Below are positions 45,871 through 54,777 of a stretch of DNA of 64,000 nt, in pieces. The position numbers were made by a program, and so were the translations under genes. The stretch's first letter is position 1, and every line of letters begins with the position of its first letter. The notes beneath the pieces are model-generated. The model had not been told where the DNA came from, searched no databases, and was given only the letters and a program-made list of their open reading frames with translations. Origin of the DNA: Bacteroidaceae bacterium (GTDB taxonomy: Bacteria; Bacteroidota; Bacteroidia; Bacteroidales; Bacteroidaceae); assembly GCA_017622495.1 (NCBI GenBank), contig JAGAQY010000031.1:1-64000 (forward strand). Direction: 5' to 3'.

Positions 45871-48423
45871 TTATTTATAGTCTTCAGCCTTATAGGGTGA
45901 TATGTTGTTGAGCTTGCCTATCTCGCCAGCCACCACGGGTGTCGTCATCAGGCGATGGAAGTCGGCCACGGTGATAGCTGTCTTCGGAGCAAAGTGCTGC
46001 GAGGTCATGTAGCGGAGTACGCTCAGGTAGAACTGCTCACCCTCGGGATACTCTGCAGCCTTCTCCAGGTCGCTCATCACCACGAGCAGCTTGCCCTTGC
46101 CAACGGCAAACTCAAACACGAGGCCCAGCTTGTGGTTGCGCTCGATATTGTCGATGACCTGCACGATGGGACGGTAGTCGGCAGCAGTATTGTCCAACTT
46201 GAAGGGGTGGCTTGCCTTGACCACGGGAAACCATTGCCAGTTGGTATGCATCTCGGTGGGGAAGCTAGCAAAGAGGGGGTGCGCAGGATCGGTGAGGATG
46301 CCCAGTGTGCCGGGTGACACGTGGCGATTGTTGTTCTCCGAGATGGTCTTAAACATGCGGTAGTTCCAGTAGTCGGTTTGGAAGAGTCCACCCACGGTTT
46401 GCTCCGAGGCGTCGGGCATGAGCAGTACCGACTCGCCACTCTCGAGGCGGCGGGCAACATCGGCCGTCAAGGTGCGGGTGATGACAACCCTCTCCTTCAG
46501 CCTTTCGAGGTCGTTCTTTGCAGGATATACCCAGATGTCATACGTGTTGCACTCCTTATTTCCCTCGACCTGCAGTATCAGCTTCAGCTGAGTGGCTTGC
46601 TGGTAGTCAGCCAAGGGTATGTCGAGCACACCAGCATCGATGAGTCCAAACTCATCGGTAGGCACCACGATAGCGCCGCTCTTTTCGCCAAGGCTCCAGG
46701 TCACGGTCTTTCCCTTCAGACTCTCCTCGCCGTAGTTGGCAATCTGGATATCGGCATGCAGCACCTCCTCGTTGGTGTAGCAAAACTTATCGGCAATGAG
46801 CAGGGGTACCACAGGAGCGCAGAATCCGCGCCACTCCTCGGACGTGCACAGTCCCTTGGTATCAAGGAAAGCATCGAGAATACCTACATACGCACTACCC
46901 TGCCCCGGATAGTCCTGCAGGTCGAGCAGCTGGAATCCTGCCATATTCGGTGTGCGCAGGTCCATCTCGATGTCCTGCTTGTAGAGGCGTAGCGACCACT
47001 GACCACTGGCCTGGTGGAAAGCCTTGGCCTGGTCGGCCATGCCCGCCTTTTCCAGTCGGTCGCGGAAGATCTCCATATTATAAGGATAGAGCGCGCCCGT
47101 GTATTTGGCTATTTCGTCGTAGTTGGGGTAAGTCTGAAACTGGGCCGTCTCATGCGAGATGATGGGCACCTCGGCAAGCGAACATCCCTCTTCAAAGTTC
47201 ATCCGCGTGTTGGGATAGAAATGATTGATCATACCTCCGTCAGCGGCATCGGCAAAGGAGAACGAGCCGCGTGTATGGGTGCCGTAATTGCCCCATCCCT
47301 CACCGCCTACACGGCAGGTAACGAAAAAGTCCATACCGGGCTTCACACCCTGATAGCCCAGATAGTAGTTGGAGCTGAGCGTGTATATCTTATCGGGAGC
47401 CATCGCGCGGAAGTGCTCGATAAACTCCGTCATCTTGGGGATGCTGCCGCGCAATTCGTTGCCCAGCGCAAACATGCGGAACGAGGGATGATGGGCATAC
47501 TCACGCATGATAGCCTCGCCCTCGGCCATGAGAAAATCCATCAGCACCGTATCCTTGGGATTGACGTCGCCCCAGAAGGGAAGTTCGGGCTGTAGGTAGA
47601 TGCCATACTCATCGGCTGCCACGAAAGCCGCCTCGGGAGGGCACCACGAATGGAAACGCACGTGATTGAGACCATACTCCTCGCACACTTTGAAATAGTG
47701 TCGCCACGAGTCCACATCCATAGCCACATGACCTGTCAGAGGCCATACACACGCATCGTGTCTACCACGAAGGTAGATGGGATGACCACCCGCAAAGAAC
47801 TGCTGTCCCTCGATGTGGAAGTCCTTGAAGGCCGGGTGCACGGGAATCGCCTCCTTCTCGGGCAGTGAGGTAGTGAGGGCAATCTCTCCGATGATACCGT
47901 TCCAGTTGGTCTGCGTATTCTCTGTATAGGCATGACTGCTGTCATATACCTGCCAGGGCACTCCACTGCCATTGTCGACCATGATGGCCAGTTCATGCAC
48001 TCCGGGAGTGAGCGCGGCCGTGAGGTCAAATCGTTGGGGAGTAGAGATGTTATTGGCCGAGCCTACCAGTACGCCATCCACATATACCTCAGAAGGCTTG
48101 GTACGCTCCAGTGTCAAGTAGACATTCTCGCCCGCCCACTTTTCGGGGATGGTCACAGTGCGGCGATACCACGCCCGTCCCTTATAGGAGTATGGGCGCG
48201 AGAGATGGGTAGTCTCACCCTTCCACGCTATAGCATCTCCCTTACGGTTGGTATCGGTAGTGCCCGGAAGCACTATCGTATCACTCATCGCATCGTCAGG
48301 CTTTACCAATCCCTCCCTATCAAGGGCAAACTGCCATACACCACTCAGGTCGATACGTTCTTCATCAGGAGTACAGGCCACGAGGCCCAGTACAGCCAAG
48401 CATACAAGAAAACACTTTTTCAT
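45871..48423 (-). CDS. GH2 family glycoside hydrolase lipoprotein
   Basis: About 850 residues from ATG 48423; the frame extends to a TTG three codons upstream, but ATG gives a clean lipoprotein signal ([17 protein letters not shown]). Sugar-binding domain (about 25-185; [27 protein letters not shown]), then a TIM barrel ([32 protein letters not shown], acid/base in FALGNELRG, likely nucleophile in SHETAQFQ). The last 300 residues are beta-rich. The family covers beta-galactosidase, glucuronidase, mannosidase and others; the activity is not decided by what I can see. It is read from a promoter within the repeat array just upstream. Confidence 0.88.
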   Translation of the reverse strand: MKKCFLVCLAVLGLVACTPDEERIDLSGVWQFALDREGLVKPDDAMSDTIVLPGTTDTNRKGDAIAWKGETTHLSRPYSYKGRAWYRRTVTIPEKWAGENVYLTLERTKPSEVYVDGVLVGSANNISTPQRFDLTAALTPGVHELAIMVDNGSGVPWQVYDSSHAYTENTQTNWNGIIGEIALTTSLPEKEAIPVHPAFKDFHIEGQQFFAGGHPIYLRGRHDACVWPLTGHVAMDVDSWRHYFKVCEEYGLNHVRFHSWCPPEAAFVAADEYGIYLQPELPFWGDVNPKDTVLMDFLMAEGEAIMREYAHHPSFRMFALGNELRGSIPKMTEFIEHFRAMAPDKIYTLSSNYYLGYQGVKPGMDFFVTCRVGGEGWGNYGTHTRGSFSFADAADGGMINHFYPNTRMNFEEGCSLAEVPIISHETAQFQTYPNYDEIAKYTGALYPYNMEIFRDRLEKAGMADQAKAFHQASGQWSLRLYKQDIEMDLRTPNMAGFQLLDLQDYPGQGSAYVGILDAFLDTKGLCTSEEWRGFCAPVVPLLIADKFCYTNEEVLHADIQIANYGEESLKGKTVTWSLGEKSGAIVVPTDEFGLIDAGVLDIPLADYQQATQLKLILQVEGNKECNTYDIWVYPAKNDLERLKERVVITRTLTADVARRLESGESVLLMPDASEQTVGGLFQTDYWNYRMFKTISENNNRHVSPGTLGILTDPAHPLFASFPTEMHTNWQWFPVVKASHPFKLDNTAADYRPIVQVIDNIERNHKLGLVFEFAVGKGKLLVVMSDLEKAAEYPEGEQFYLSVLRYMTSQHFAPKTAITVADFHRLMTTPVVAGEIGKLNNISPYKAEDYK

Positions 48424-48447
48424 ATCTTTCAACTATATAATCTCTTG

Positions 48448-48455
48448 CAAAGATA
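48448..48455 (-). promoter_or_regulatory. -7 box of the GH2 gene
   Basis: The reverse strand reads CGCTCGCTTATTCGTATCTTTG, whose last 8 bases form the box, 24 bp before the start codon. It is the first member of the array at 48448-48717. Confidence 0.6.
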
Positions 48456-48717
48456 CGAATAAGCGAGCGAATATACAATACAGATGCGAAAGCTTGCTTG
48501 CGCAATCGGTATTGATATATTCACTGCGAGCGAAAGTATCTTCTTGGCGTAGCCATAAAGATACGATAAGCGAGCGAGAGTATCTTGACTTCGGCCCCTA
48601 CGGGCGTCGACCTTCGGTTCATGGCGTAGCCATAAAGATACGATAAGCGAGCGAAAGTATCTTCTTAACGAAGTCATTAAGATACGAATAAGCGAGCGAG
48701 AGTATCTTCTTGGCGCC
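48448..48717 (-). repeat. array of promoter-like TATCTT repeats
   Basis: The word AAGATACG(A)ATAAGCGAGCG recurs near 48450, 48568, 48638 and 48679, each followed (except the first) by AGTATCTT, so each unit is a hairpin with AAGATAC/GTATCTT arms. The spacers carry GGCGTAGCCAT and the same CGACCTTCGGTTC text seen at 2826-2850 upstream of ispE. Confidence 0.75.
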
Positions 48718-48718
48718 A

Positions 48719-49096
48719 TCACCTACACCCACCCAAAGCCTGCCTAATCTCATACTCATAGAACTCCTCGAGAGCATCGTTGCTCTGCACCACGATGAGC
48801 ACGATGGTACCTATGCACAGGGCAAAGGTCGTGAAGGTCTCCACGGAGGGGAGCGTATGGTCGAGCAGCGATGACGCCACGGCGAGCATCGATGCCGCTA
48901 TCGGCTGCCAGTAGCAGAGGAGCAGGGCTATGCCGCCTCCCCATAGCAGGGCAAAGATGATGACAAGGTATATGCGGCGCAGGTTGCGCTCGGGCAGCTG
49001 GCGCATGATGCGTGCGTGCAGCGAGGCTTCGTGCTCGCGGCTTGTGGTGTCTGCTTTCTGTAGCAGCGCTCTTATCTGTCGGTCTTCCTTGTTCAT
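48719..49096 (-). CDS. small two-span membrane protein, possible anti-sigma partner
   Basis: 125 residues. A charged N-terminal segment of about 40 residues (MNKEDRQIRALLQKADTTSREHEASLHARI) faces two membrane spans (IYLVIIFALLWGGGIALLL; FTTFALCIGTIVLIVVQ). No zinc-binding anti-sigma motif is visible. It lies 290 bp downstream of a frameshifted ECF sigma gene and is read the same way, a position where Bacteroidales often keep an anti-sigma or small membrane partner. The function is inferred from position. Confidence 0.6.
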   Translation of the reverse strand: MNKEDRQIRALLQKADTTSREHEASLHARIMRQLPERNLRRIYLVIIFALLWGGGIALLLCYWQPIAASMLAVASSLLDHTLPSVETFTTFALCIGTIVLIVVQSNDALEEFYEYEIRQALGGCR

Positions 49097-49193
49097 ATTC
49101 TCTTCCTTTCTTATTCTTCTCCTAAGAGGATGTGTACATTATTATTCTTCAGTCAGTAAGGTCCGTAGTTCTCTCTCTCACGGATTTTTTTAT

Positions 49194-49329
49194 CTCACAC
49201 AGATCTCACAAATCTCACGAAGAGCACTTGCTGTCGCTCGTGCTTACCTCCGGGATGTGTACACTCGGCGAAGCCGACAAGCGCGGGCGAAGCGACGCGC
49301 TATCTGTGAGATTTGTGAGATCTGTGTGA
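49194..49329. repeat. 24-29 bp inverted repeat, second copy
   Basis: TCACACAGATCTCACAAATC at 49195 and onward is exactly inverted at 49306-49329 over 24 bp. The left arm matches the arm at 33091 with one change (CAAAT for CGAAT). It lies between the sigma fragment and the small membrane protein gene. Confidence 0.85.
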
Positions 49330-49383
49330 AACATAAATCATTTGCGTGAGTCAATCGTACATTTTATATTATAGGTAAACATC

Positions 49384-49930
49384 TATATTTTTTCTTCAGT
49401 CAGCAGGGTTCGTAAATGGTTTCGTCCGCGGCTCAGCGATGTCTTGATGGCAGCGACCGACATTTCCGTCACGGCCGCTATTTCCTTGATGCTCATCTCC
49501 TCCAGGTAGAAGAGCGTGATGCAGGTCTTCTCGCCTCGCCCAGCATTCCGATGGCGCGGTGCAGGGCCGCTATCTCCTCAGCATCATAGTCGGGCTCCAC
49601 GGCCAGATGCTGCAGGGCAGGTGCCACGTGCTCGTCGTCGAGACTCAGGTGATGCTTCACTCCCTTGAGATGGTTCTGATAGGTGGTGAAGGCGATGCGG
49701 TACACCCACGTGCCGAACGCCGAGAGCCGCTTGTAGCTGTCCAGTCCGCGCCACACACGGATGAAGGTCTCCTGCGTGAGGTCATCGCTCAGCGCCTCAT
49801 CGCCACCCGTCTGTATGAGGAAGTAGCGGCGCACCGGGCGCAGATACCGCTTCATCAGTCGGCCGAATGCACGTCCATCGTTCAGGAGCAGCACACGGGA
49901 GATAAGGAGTATTTCTTCGGGAGTGGACAC
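49384..49930 (-). pseudogene. ECF sigma factor with frameshift
   Basis: The frame from GTG 49930 encodes sigma region 2 (YFLIQTGGDEALSDDLTQETFIRVWRGLDSYK, TWVYRIAFTTYQNH) and breaks after AIGMLGE. Region 4 continues in another frame from about 49532: EKTCITLFYLEEMSIKEIAAV, then AAIKTSLSRGRNHLRTLL. At the switch the DNA reads GGCGAGGCGAGAAG; one more G would restore GEGEKT, so a single-base loss in a GGG run explains it. No ATG lies near the expected start. An inverted repeat TTAAGAGTC/GACTCTTAA (49984-50056) lies upstream. It may be dead, or the gap may be a sequencing error. Confidence 0.8.
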
Positions 49931-50080
49931 GGGGAGATAATTATGAATTATGAGTTTTGAGTTATGAGTAAGGACAGTCGGAATTAAGAGTCAGGCATGG
50001 CGTATCATTTCACAAGCATCATAAAGAAAATCTGACGTCAGTGGCTCGACTCTTAATATCAACTCTTTTACTTGGTATGA

Positions 50081-50782
50081 TTACTTTTCCTCAATCACCT
50101 CAGCTTCTTGCACGATATCGGTTCTCTGTTTTCGTACAGCCTCTTCCATTAGCTTTGTCTCCAGTTTACGCTTTGCATTTCTACGCTCTATGATTGTAGT
50201 TATAGTACGTATGATGAGGCGGAACAGGCCTAATCCAAAAAGAATCAGTCCTGCAAGTCCCAGGAAATCTTCTGGACCACCGTGTATTTCTAGAGCCCCA
50301 ACAAACAGACCTATACCAAGTCCCAGCAATGTAGCATCGCCTATGAACCGTTCCTTCTCTGTCTTCTTCGGCTTCATCAACGCCTCGATGGCCTCCTTAC
50401 TGATGGGCTCGGTAGAGTTCAGCAGATTATTGTCGATGAGTTTGTTGATAAGTTCCTTGTGGTCTTCGGCCTTACGGCGTGAGTGGCGCAGGCAGAGAAC
50501 GAGCACGATAATGCCTGCCGCAACGAAACAAACCATAATCAATATGTCATCGTCCCAGATGGCATTGATTTTTCGTATTTGGGCATCAGTTTCCAGCTGT
50601 GCCATTCTTTCGGTGTGCCTATCTAGTTGTGCTTGCCTTGCACCAGCCACCGAGTCCTCATACTCCTTAATCTGCCTTGTGCGTTCATACTGTGCCTCCG
50701 GAGAATTGTAGTCTTGCGCCATTCCCATCACCGGCATCAATGCCACTGCTGCCAGTAGCAGCACTTTGAAAAACTTTTTCAT
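50081..50782 (-). CDS. membrane protein with DUF6249-like region
   Basis: About 233 residues from ATG 50782 (MKKFFKVLLLAAVALMPVMG, cleaved signal). A charged coiled-coil-like segment (EAQYERTRQIKEYEDSVAGARQ) is followed by a membrane span (DDILIMVCFVAAGIIVLVLC) and two more (GDATLLGLGIGLFVGAL, FLGLAGLILFGLGLFRLII) and a charged tail. The pattern fits small inner-membrane proteins of the DUF6249 type often found next to ECF sigma genes in this phylum. Its upstream region is a near copy of that of the S41 gene, so both are probably in the same regulon. Confidence 0.65.
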   Translation of the reverse strand: MKKFFKVLLLAAVALMPVMGMAQDYNSPEAQYERTRQIKEYEDSVAGARQAQLDRHTERMAQLETDAQIRKINAIWDDDILIMVCFVAAGIIVLVLCLRHSRRKAEDHKELINKLIDNNLLNSTEPISKEAIEALMKPKKTEKERFIGDATLLGLGIGLFVGALEIHGGPEDFLGLAGLILFGLGLFRLIIRTITTIIERRNAKRKLETKLMEEAVRKQRTDIVQEAEVIEEK

Positions 50783-50826
50783 ATCGTTCGTTGTTTTAGT
50801 TTGTTTGTTCATTTTGTTCGCCTTTG

Positions 50827-50883
50827 TTGGTGTCACCGTCAATTAGACAACACGGCTTGCCAAAAGGTTACACGAAGGTAAAA
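50827..50883 (-). promoter_or_regulatory. ECF-type promoter of the membrane protein gene
   Basis: A 57-bp block that matches 52581-52637 at all but a few positions. On the reverse strand TAACCTTTT (about 50863-50871) and GTTGTCTAAT (50842-50851) lie about 11 bp apart. The TGTCTA word fits ECF -10 elements; the assignment is inference. Confidence 0.6.
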
Positions 50884-50901
50884 CTTTTTTTTAGAAATAT
50901 C

Positions 50902-52554
50902 CTATTTCCTTCGAGCTAGCTTCAAGGCTTTCTCCATAGCCATGGCTTGTGGCACTTGGTAGTCGGGGATTGCGCCGTGTATATTCTTCTCATCGGCACC
51001 ATATTGCCAGAAGCGCTTGTATGAGATACTACAAACGAGTCCTGATACAGGCAGCCTGTAGGGAAGGATGTCGCCGAAGCAGACGTTCATCCCTCCTGTC
51101 TCTTCGCCTACAATTGTACCCATGCCGAATGCCTTGAAAGCCCAAGCGAAGGAACCTGCCGAGGAAAACGTCTGGTGCGATGTGAGCAGGTATACATTGC
51201 CTGTAAAACGGCCCTCCTCAGGAGTCAACGGGAGGGTGAGGTCTTGGGAGTTGTCGTAATGATAGAGGCCGGGGTGTCTATCTTTAATCTTGGCCAAACG
51301 ACGCGTGGTAGGGGTGATGCGCACGAATGCCTTGCTCATCTGCTTAAACGGGACGGGTGATATGTACCTAAACAGTTCGTCACCTACGGCAGAGTTGCCC
51401 CCTCCATTCTTGCGGATGTCAATGATGAGATTGCCAATGCCCTCGTGGCGCATACATGTAAACATAGAATCGGCAAAGGCACGCATCTTGCCAGGATTAT
51501 TAAATCTACGGAAGTCCATAATTGCCACATTCTGCTTTTTGTCTATCGTGAAAGAATAGTCTTCAGTCTTTTGTTTCTGTTGTTTCTGATATGGCAATCG
51601 CTTTGAGATTTCCTCATACTTAGCGGGCAGGAGAGTTGCCGTCTTTCGTTTTTTGCTCTCAGATTCCCGATATTCCACCTTGTAACTGTCGGCCGCGTAG
51701 AGCAGTTCGAAGAGCGCAGTAAAGCCTTCGTTCACTCGTGCCAGACGGAAGAAATAACGCTCACCACTGACATACTGCATCATGTGCTCAAGCATCGTGC
51801 GGCTATCCACACCATTTATCGATAGTATCTGTGAGCCGCGTGGTATGATGCTGTCGATACAGGCTTTTGTAGTGATATTGTAGTTGTGCAGGTCGATATC
51901 GACAAAGAGCGGCAGACGGAGAAGTTCTTTAGTAAAGAGGTCATTGAGCGGAAAACCGAGGTTGCTGTGCCCATCGCCCAACATAGCAACAAGAGGGGCG
52001 ACCTCCTTGTAGAGCTGTACGCGATTGAGCGAATCGGGCAGATTGTTCTTCACGCGGTTCACGGCTTCCATAAATTCTGCCTGTCCACATTCGTAAAACA
52101 TGTTTGGATGCACCTCGCTGAATGTGTATACCAAGGCATCAATGTCAAACTCTGCCTGTTTACGGCTGAGCATGCCCGATGGACTTCGTCTGCAGAAATC
52201 TTCCGCAGGTTCTTCGAGCGGATTGTCGGTAATCCATTTTATACGCGTGTAGGCTGTGTCACATCCGTTCTGCAAGATGATAAAGTCATACACTCCTCCC
52301 CGTTCGATGTTAAAGGACAGCGTATCACGCTTCTCGTTCATAAAGAAGAGTTTCTTTGCCGATGTTTCATATATGTCGGGCCGAATCTTGGGGTTTATTA
52401 TCCACCATCCTGTCGGCTTTCCTGCTCCGTCTTCAAAGATGGGCAATGCCTTCTCGCTTGTTCTGATTATCGGAAGCGCAGTTCTCTTCTCGTCTTGTTG
52501 TGCCACTCCAGCCAAAGGAAGAATTATGGCAATTGTCAAGAGTAATTTTTTCAT
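50902..52554 (-). CDS. S41 family (C-terminal processing) peptidase
   Basis: About 550 residues from ATG 52554 (MKKLLLTIAIILPLAGVAQ, signal peptide). The peptidase domain is C-terminal: NVAIMDFRRFNNPGKM, NLIIDIRKNGGGNS, nucleophile Ser in LTSHQTFSSAGSFAWAF and GEETGG. The middle part shows a short PDZ-like segment (IIPRGSQILSINGVDSRTM). The first 150 residues are beta-rich without a family. S41 enzymes degrade or trim proteins in the periplasm. It has an ECF-type promoter and lies in the sigma locus, so an envelope-stress role is likely. Confidence 0.85.
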   Translation of the reverse strand: MKKLLLTIAIILPLAGVAQQDEKRTALPIIRTSEKALPIFEDGAGKPTGWWIINPKIRPDIYETSAKKLFFMNEKRDTLSFNIERGGVYDFIILQNGCDTAYTRIKWITDNPLEEPAEDFCRRSPSGMLSRKQAEFDIDALVYTFSEVHPNMFYECGQAEFMEAVNRVKNNLPDSLNRVQLYKEVAPLVAMLGDGHSNLGFPLNDLFTKELLRLPLFVDIDLHNYNITTKACIDSIIPRGSQILSINGVDSRTMLEHMMQYVSGERYFFRLARVNEGFTALFELLYAADSYKVEYRESESKKRKTATLLPAKYEEISKRLPYQKQQKQKTEDYSFTIDKKQNVAIMDFRRFNNPGKMRAFADSMFTCMRHEGIGNLIIDIRKNGGGNSAVGDELFRYISPVPFKQMSKAFVRITPTTRRLAKIKDRHPGLYHYDNSQDLTLPLTPEEGRFTGNVYLLTSHQTFSSAGSFAWAFKAFGMGTIVGEETGGMNVCFGDILPYRLPVSGLVCSISYKRFWQYGADEKNIHGAIPDYQVPQAMAMEKALKLARRK

Positions 52555-52580
52555 ATGTGTCATGTCTATTTGTTTGTACC

Positions 52581-52637
52581 TTGGTGTCACCGTCAATTAG
52601 ACAACACGACTTGCCAAAAGGTTACAGCAAAGGTAAA
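52581..52637 (-). promoter_or_regulatory. ECF-type promoter of the S41 peptidase gene
   Basis: Near copy of 50827-50883; the differences are CGRCTT (A for G) and the bases just before AAGGTAAAA. The start codon is about 42 bp downstream of the GTTGTCTAAT word. Confidence 0.6.
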
Positions 52638-52873
52638 AAAAAATTAACATTGGGAAACGAAACTATCCATAAAACTATCCATAAACTGTACATAACTTTG
52701 GCGCAACTACTATATATCCCAGTGCGTTATGCAAACAAAATGTACATAATTCGGGAAGTGTCTGTTTTTATCGTCCGAAGTTACCCTTGCTCGGCATTGA
52801 TTAAGCAAGCTGATCATTGCTCTCGCTACGCTGCGCGGTTGCAGGCTCTTGAATTTCTCCTTGTCCTACGTAT

Positions 52874-52961
52874 TTTCTATCTGCAGCCGGAAGGATTTCT
52901 ACTTGCAGGTAGAATAGTTTCTATTTGCAGTTAGAAATATTTCTACTTGCAAGTAGAAACA
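52874..52961. repeat. four 22-bp tandem palindromes
   Basis: Units at 52874, 52896, 52918 and 52940 are each exactly 22 bp. The last is the perfect palindrome TTTCTACTTGCAAGTAGAAA; the others differ at a few positions but keep TTTCTA..TGCAG..AGAA. The period equals about two turns of B-DNA. Confidence 0.85.
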
Positions 52962-53340
52962 TTTTTCTCTTTGCCCAACAAAAATAATCTATTGTTCCAT
53001 TTTTTGCAAACGAACCTCACAAAATGGCAAGTCGCTTCGCCCTTGCTGGCGGCTTAGCCGCCGACGCGGAAGAAGCGTCGGTTCTTGGACAAGCCAAGCG
53101 CAAGCATTACGACGAAGGAAACTTCAGTTTCCCCGAGGAGTGCAGCTTGCTGCATATCTCAGCCGGATGGTAAACGCGAGAGTAACGATGCGTTCTTCGT
53201 GAGATTGCCTTTAGCCCCTTCGGGCGGCGAACACGTTTCGTGAGATCTGTGTGGGAAAGACAAATCAACATGAAGGAAAAAATTCGCGAGATTCGCGAGA
53301 TTCGCGTGAAGATGAATCAGTAGAATATCACACCCCAACA
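52962..53340. other. intergenic stretch with remnants of repeats
   Basis: No gene is supported. It carries hairpins GGCGGCTTAGCCGCC (about 53048-53062) and CGACGC/GCGTCG just after, a remnant of the CTCACACAGATC family (53237-53253) and a triple GCGAGATTC (53283-53310). Confidence 0.5.
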
Positions 53341-53347
53341 AAAAAAG

Positions 53348-53384
53348 CTGCCACCCGGCAAAACAGATTTGCATCGGGTGGCAG
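53348..53384 (-). terminator. terminator of xylA
   Basis: CTGCCACCCG at 53348-53357 and CGGGTGGCAG at 53375-53384 form a 10-bp stem, followed on the reverse strand by a T run. Confidence 0.85.
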
Positions 53385-53409
53385 ATGGTATCAATAGGAC
53401 TCGCGTGTA

Positions 53410-54723
53410 TTAGCAGTACATATTGAGGATAGCCTCGTAGAGTTCCTGCTTGCCGCTAATCTGAGCAGGCTCGCCATGCTCCTTGGCATAGGCAACGAGA
53501 TCTTCGAGACCGAGCTTGCCCTCCTCGAAGGCCTTACCCTGACCCTCGTCGAATGAGGCATAGCGCTGAGCGAGCATCTGCTTGTAGGGAGACTCCTCGA
53601 GCAATGCTGCTGCAGACTCGAGTGCACGTGCCATAGCATCCATACCAGCGATGTGAGCGATGAAGATATCCTCGAGGTCGGTAGAGTTGCGGCGGGTCTT
53701 GGCATCGAAGTTGGTACCACCATTGCCGAAGCCACCGGCACGGATAACGTGAATCATAGCCTGAGTGAGCTCGTAGTTGTCGATGGGGAACTGGTCGGTA
53801 TCCCAGCCGTTCTGGTAGTCACCACGGTTGGCATCGATAGAGCCCAGCATGTCGTTGTCAACAGCTACAGCGAGTTCGTGTTCGAAGGTGTGACCAGCCA
53901 GTGTAGCGTGGTTAACCTCAATATTCACCTTGAAGTCCTTGTCGAGGCCATGAGCCTTGAGGAAGCCGATAACGGTCTCGGTATCGACATCGTACTGATG
54001 CTTGGTAGGCTCCATGGGCTTGGGCTCGATGAGGAAGGTACCCGTGAAGCCCTTGGCACGAGCATAGTCGCGAGCCTTGGTGAGCATCATGGCGAGATGC
54101 TCTTTCTCACGCTTCTGATCGGTATTGAGCAGGCTCATATAGCCTTCGCGGCCACCCCAGAACACATAGTTCTGTCCGCCCAGCTCGATGGTGGCATCGA
54201 TGGCGTTCTTGATCTGTACGGCTGCACGTGCTACAACGTCAAAGTTGGGGTTGGTAGCGGCACCATTCATATAGCGCTTGTGGCCAAACACATTGGCTGT
54301 GCCCCACAGGAGCTTGATGCCTGTCTCTTCCTGCTTCTGCTTGGCATAAGCCACGATAGCCTTGAGGTTGGCCTCATACTCCTCGATGCTGCAGCCCTCG
54401 CTCACGAGGTCCACATCGTGGAAACAGTAGTACTCGATACCTATCTTTTGCATGAACTCGAAGCCGGCATCCATCTTGTCCTTGGCAGCCTGAATGGGAT
54501 CAGAAGCTGTGTTCCAGGGGAAATCCTTGGTGCCACCGCCAAACTGGTCGGCTCCCTCGGCGCACAGTGTGTGCCACCATGCCATAGAGAACTTGAGCCA
54601 GTCTTTCATCTTCTTGCCCAGCACTACCTTCTCGGCATCGTAATAACGGAATGCCATGGGGTTCTTACTCTCGCGTCCTTCAAACTGAATCTTACCGATT
54701 CCTGGGAAAAATTCTTTTGCCAT
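53410..54723 (-). CDS. xylA: xylose isomerase
   Basis: Cytosolic TIM-barrel enzyme turning D-xylose into D-xylulose. 437 residues, the length of the class II enzymes of Bacteroidales. Key segments: [19 protein letters not shown] (catalytic His), [38 protein letters not shown] (metal-binding Glu, then Lys), [15 protein letters not shown] and [10 protein letters not shown] (metal ligands). It is followed by a terminator and preceded 54 bp upstream by xylB, with which it is probably co-transcribed. Confidence 0.98.
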   Translation of the reverse strand: MAKEFFPGIGKIQFEGRESKNPMAFRYYDAEKVVLGKKMKDWLKFSMAWWHTLCAEGADQFGGGTKDFPWNTASDPIQAAKDKMDAGFEFMQKIGIEYYCFHDVDLVSEGCSIEEYEANLKAIVAYAKQKQEETGIKLLWGTANVFGHKRYMNGAATNPNFDVVARAAVQIKNAIDATIELGGQNYVFWGGREGYMSLLNTDQKREKEHLAMMLTKARDYARAKGFTGTFLIEPKPMEPTKHQYDVDTETVIGFLKAHGLDKDFKVNIEVNHATLAGHTFEHELAVAVDNDMLGSIDANRGDYQNGWDTDQFPIDNYELTQAMIHVIRAGGFGNGGTNFDAKTRRNSTDLEDIFIAHIAGMDAMARALESAAALLEESPYKQMLAQRYASFDEGQGKAFEEGKLGLEDLVAYAKEHGEPAQISGKQELYEAILNMYC

Positions 54724-54777
54724 AATAATAGTGTTTAATTATGAGTTTTATAAATTGTCTGTAAATTGATATATCGG

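Noticed and set aside
52874-52961. CRISPR array
   Set aside because: Repeats are head to tail with no spacers.
53653-54738. 361-codon open frame on the plus strand
   Set aside because: Antisense to xylA across its length; the product is low-complexity and xylA is unmistakable.
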